Source: an uncultured Prevotellaceae bacterium | GTDB taxonomy: Bacteria; Bacteroidota; Bacteroidia; Bacteroidales; Bacteroidaceae | Direction: 5' to 3' | Assembly: GCA_900320435.1 (NCBI GenBank) | Contig: ONSH01000017.1 | Span: 1-54,006, forward strand | Length of the DNA stretch: 54,006 nucleotides | Part shown: positions 53,263 through 54,006 of the stretch, one piece after another | Numbering within the stretch: the first letter of the stretch is position 1 | Layout: the number at the start of each line of letters is the position of its first letter | Notes under the pieces: model-generated | Databases searched by the model: none | The model's input: the letters and a program-made list of their open reading frames with translations, nothing else | What the model was told of the DNA's origin: nothing | Position numbers and translations under genes: made by a program

Positions 53263-54006
53263 ATGGCACTTAAGGTAAAGGCAGTTGAGAGACTGCTCAA
53301 GTTCAACAAGGAAACGGCGGGCGAGTACCGCTACGTGATGAAGCCCGAGCTCTACATCGCCCTCTCGCAGAAGAAGGTGATTCGTGAGGCAGCGCTGCGC
53401 AGCGGCGTAAGCCAGGGCGTGATGCAGGCATGCTGGGACGCTGCCGGCGAGGTGATCAAGGCATGGGCCACCGAGGGCCACAGCGTTGCCCTGCCCGGAC
53501 TGGGCTCCATGCGCTTCGGTCTGCGCTCCAAGAGTGTGGCTGACGTCAACGACGTGCGCACCGGTCTCATCAAGAGCCGCCGCATCGTGTTCACGCCCTC
53601 CGTTGACCTCAAGGAGGAGCTCAGCGCCACCGCCATCGTCATCACCTGCTACGACCGCAACGGCAACGAGGTGAAGCGCGTCACCTCCGGCGACGAGGGC
53701 AAGGTGGAGGACCCCGACACCGACCCCGAGGGCGGTGACGGTGGAAACTCTGGATCTACGGAATCAGGGAATCAGGGATCTACGGAGAATCCCAGCGCAG
53801 GCGAATCGTTCACGATCGCTGCAGGTGTTGGCTCTGACGGTGGTGGCAGCGTCACCATCAAGAAGAACGGCACCGCCGTAGCCGGTAACAGCGTCGAGGC
53901 AACGGGCAGCGACACGGTGGTCATCGAGGCTGTGGCTGAGAACGACAACTTCCAGTTCATGAGCTGGAGCGACGGCAGCAGCCAGAACCCCCGCACCATT
54001 CAGCCC
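53263..54006 (+). CDS. HU-HIG family DNA-binding protein with surface-repeat-like C-terminus (partial)
   Basis: Open from ATG 53263 to the window edge (248 residues seen). Residues about 1-125 form an HU-like domain (IREAALRSGVSQGVMQACWD, VALPGLGSMRFGL, SRRIVFTPSVDLKEEL) of the HU-HIG type, in which HU is fused to a winged-helix, Ig-like or Gly-rich part. A short acidic, Gly/Ser-rich linker (about 147-185) contains an 8-nt-period repeat (53752-53786, with GGATCTACGGA twice, 24 bp apart). The visible C-terminus (GSVTIKKNGTAV, DNFQFMSWSDGSSQNP) resembles a divergent InlB-type repeat. It probably organises or binds DNA of the adjacent module. The rest lies outside the window. Confidence 0.82.
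   Translation, partial: MALKVKAVERLLKFNKETAGEYRYVMKPELYIALSQKKVIREAALRSGVSQGVMQACWDAAGEVIKAWATEGHSVALPGLGSMRFGLRSKSVADVNDVRTGLIKSRRIVFTPSVDLKEELSATAIVITCYDRNGNEVKRVTSGDEGKVEDPDTDPEGGDGGNSGSTESGNQGSTENPSAGESFTIAAGVGSDGGGSVTIKKNGTAVAGNSVEATGSDTVVIEAVAENDNFQFMSWSDGSSQNPRTIQP

Overview
The window looks like a chromosomal segment of a Bacteroidales bacterium, probably of the Prevotellaceae/Bacteroidaceae side. The supporting evidence is: repeated promoters of the Bacteroidetes type (TTTG, 19-20 bp, TAnnTTTG) in almost every divergent gap; few clear Shine-Dalgarno sites; lipoproteins with DUF4369-thioredoxin architecture; C-terminal domains resembling the type IX secretion sorting tail; LytS/LytTR signalling; and a primase-like/HU-HIG module of the kind found throughout this order. 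Genus and species cannot be fixed from sequence reading alone.

Layout. 1-246: end of a XerD-type recombinase. 357-7156: envelope lipoproteins, a PfkB sugar kinase, fmt and a large outer-membrane barrel. 7287-15499: a surface-glycan locus on both strands (rmlC, four GT2/GT4-type glycosyltransferases, a DUF616-like transferase, a nitroreductase-like protein, a polysaccharide pyruvyltransferase). 15509-18002: a secreted beta-helix protein and a conserved unknown, then tRNA-Met. 18227-19096: ribF. 25676 down to 19200 (minus strand): topA, aroK, speA, a frameshifted argB, an ECF sigma factor and its membrane partner, apparently one operon. 25825-28002: NfeD-like protein plus flotillin. 28060: tRNA-Leu. 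28251-30544: an S37-like peptidase lipoprotein and a convergent unknown gene. 30825-34937: an operon with a small secreted protein, a Cthe_2159-like beta-helix protein and a LytS/LytTR two-component pair that looks damaged in both halves. 41926 down to 34982 (minus): zincin, GH36 alpha-galactosidase and an acyl-ACP-synthetase/acyltransferase fusion. 42037-44064: metal P-type ATPase with a His-rich head. 44246-48785: a HEAT-like membrane protein, a processive GT2 and an NhaC antiporter. 48949-54006: a replication-protein-like module with a DUF3987 primase/helicase, an OB-fold-like small protein, two unknowns and an HU-HIG protein cut by the window edge.

Most notable observations. (1) A degenerate 7-nt-period tandem repeat recurs in at least five intergenic gaps and also inside coding sequence, where it supplies stop codons or in-frame peptides. 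(2) The 500-bp gap upstream of the HU-HIG gene holds a 21-bp perfect inverted repeat enclosing a perfect 16-bp-arm hairpin made only of A and T, next to 8-nt direct repeats: an origin- or operator-like structure beside a primase-like gene. (3) argB is broken by an exact 19-bp tandem duplication. (4) The LytS-type kinase is split at a GGGG run, and its response regulator lacks about 20 residues of the receiver domain. (5) An eight-codon reading frame in a hairpin leader overlaps the start of the HEAT/GT2 operon.

All function calls are from motif reading and family knowledge; no searches were run.
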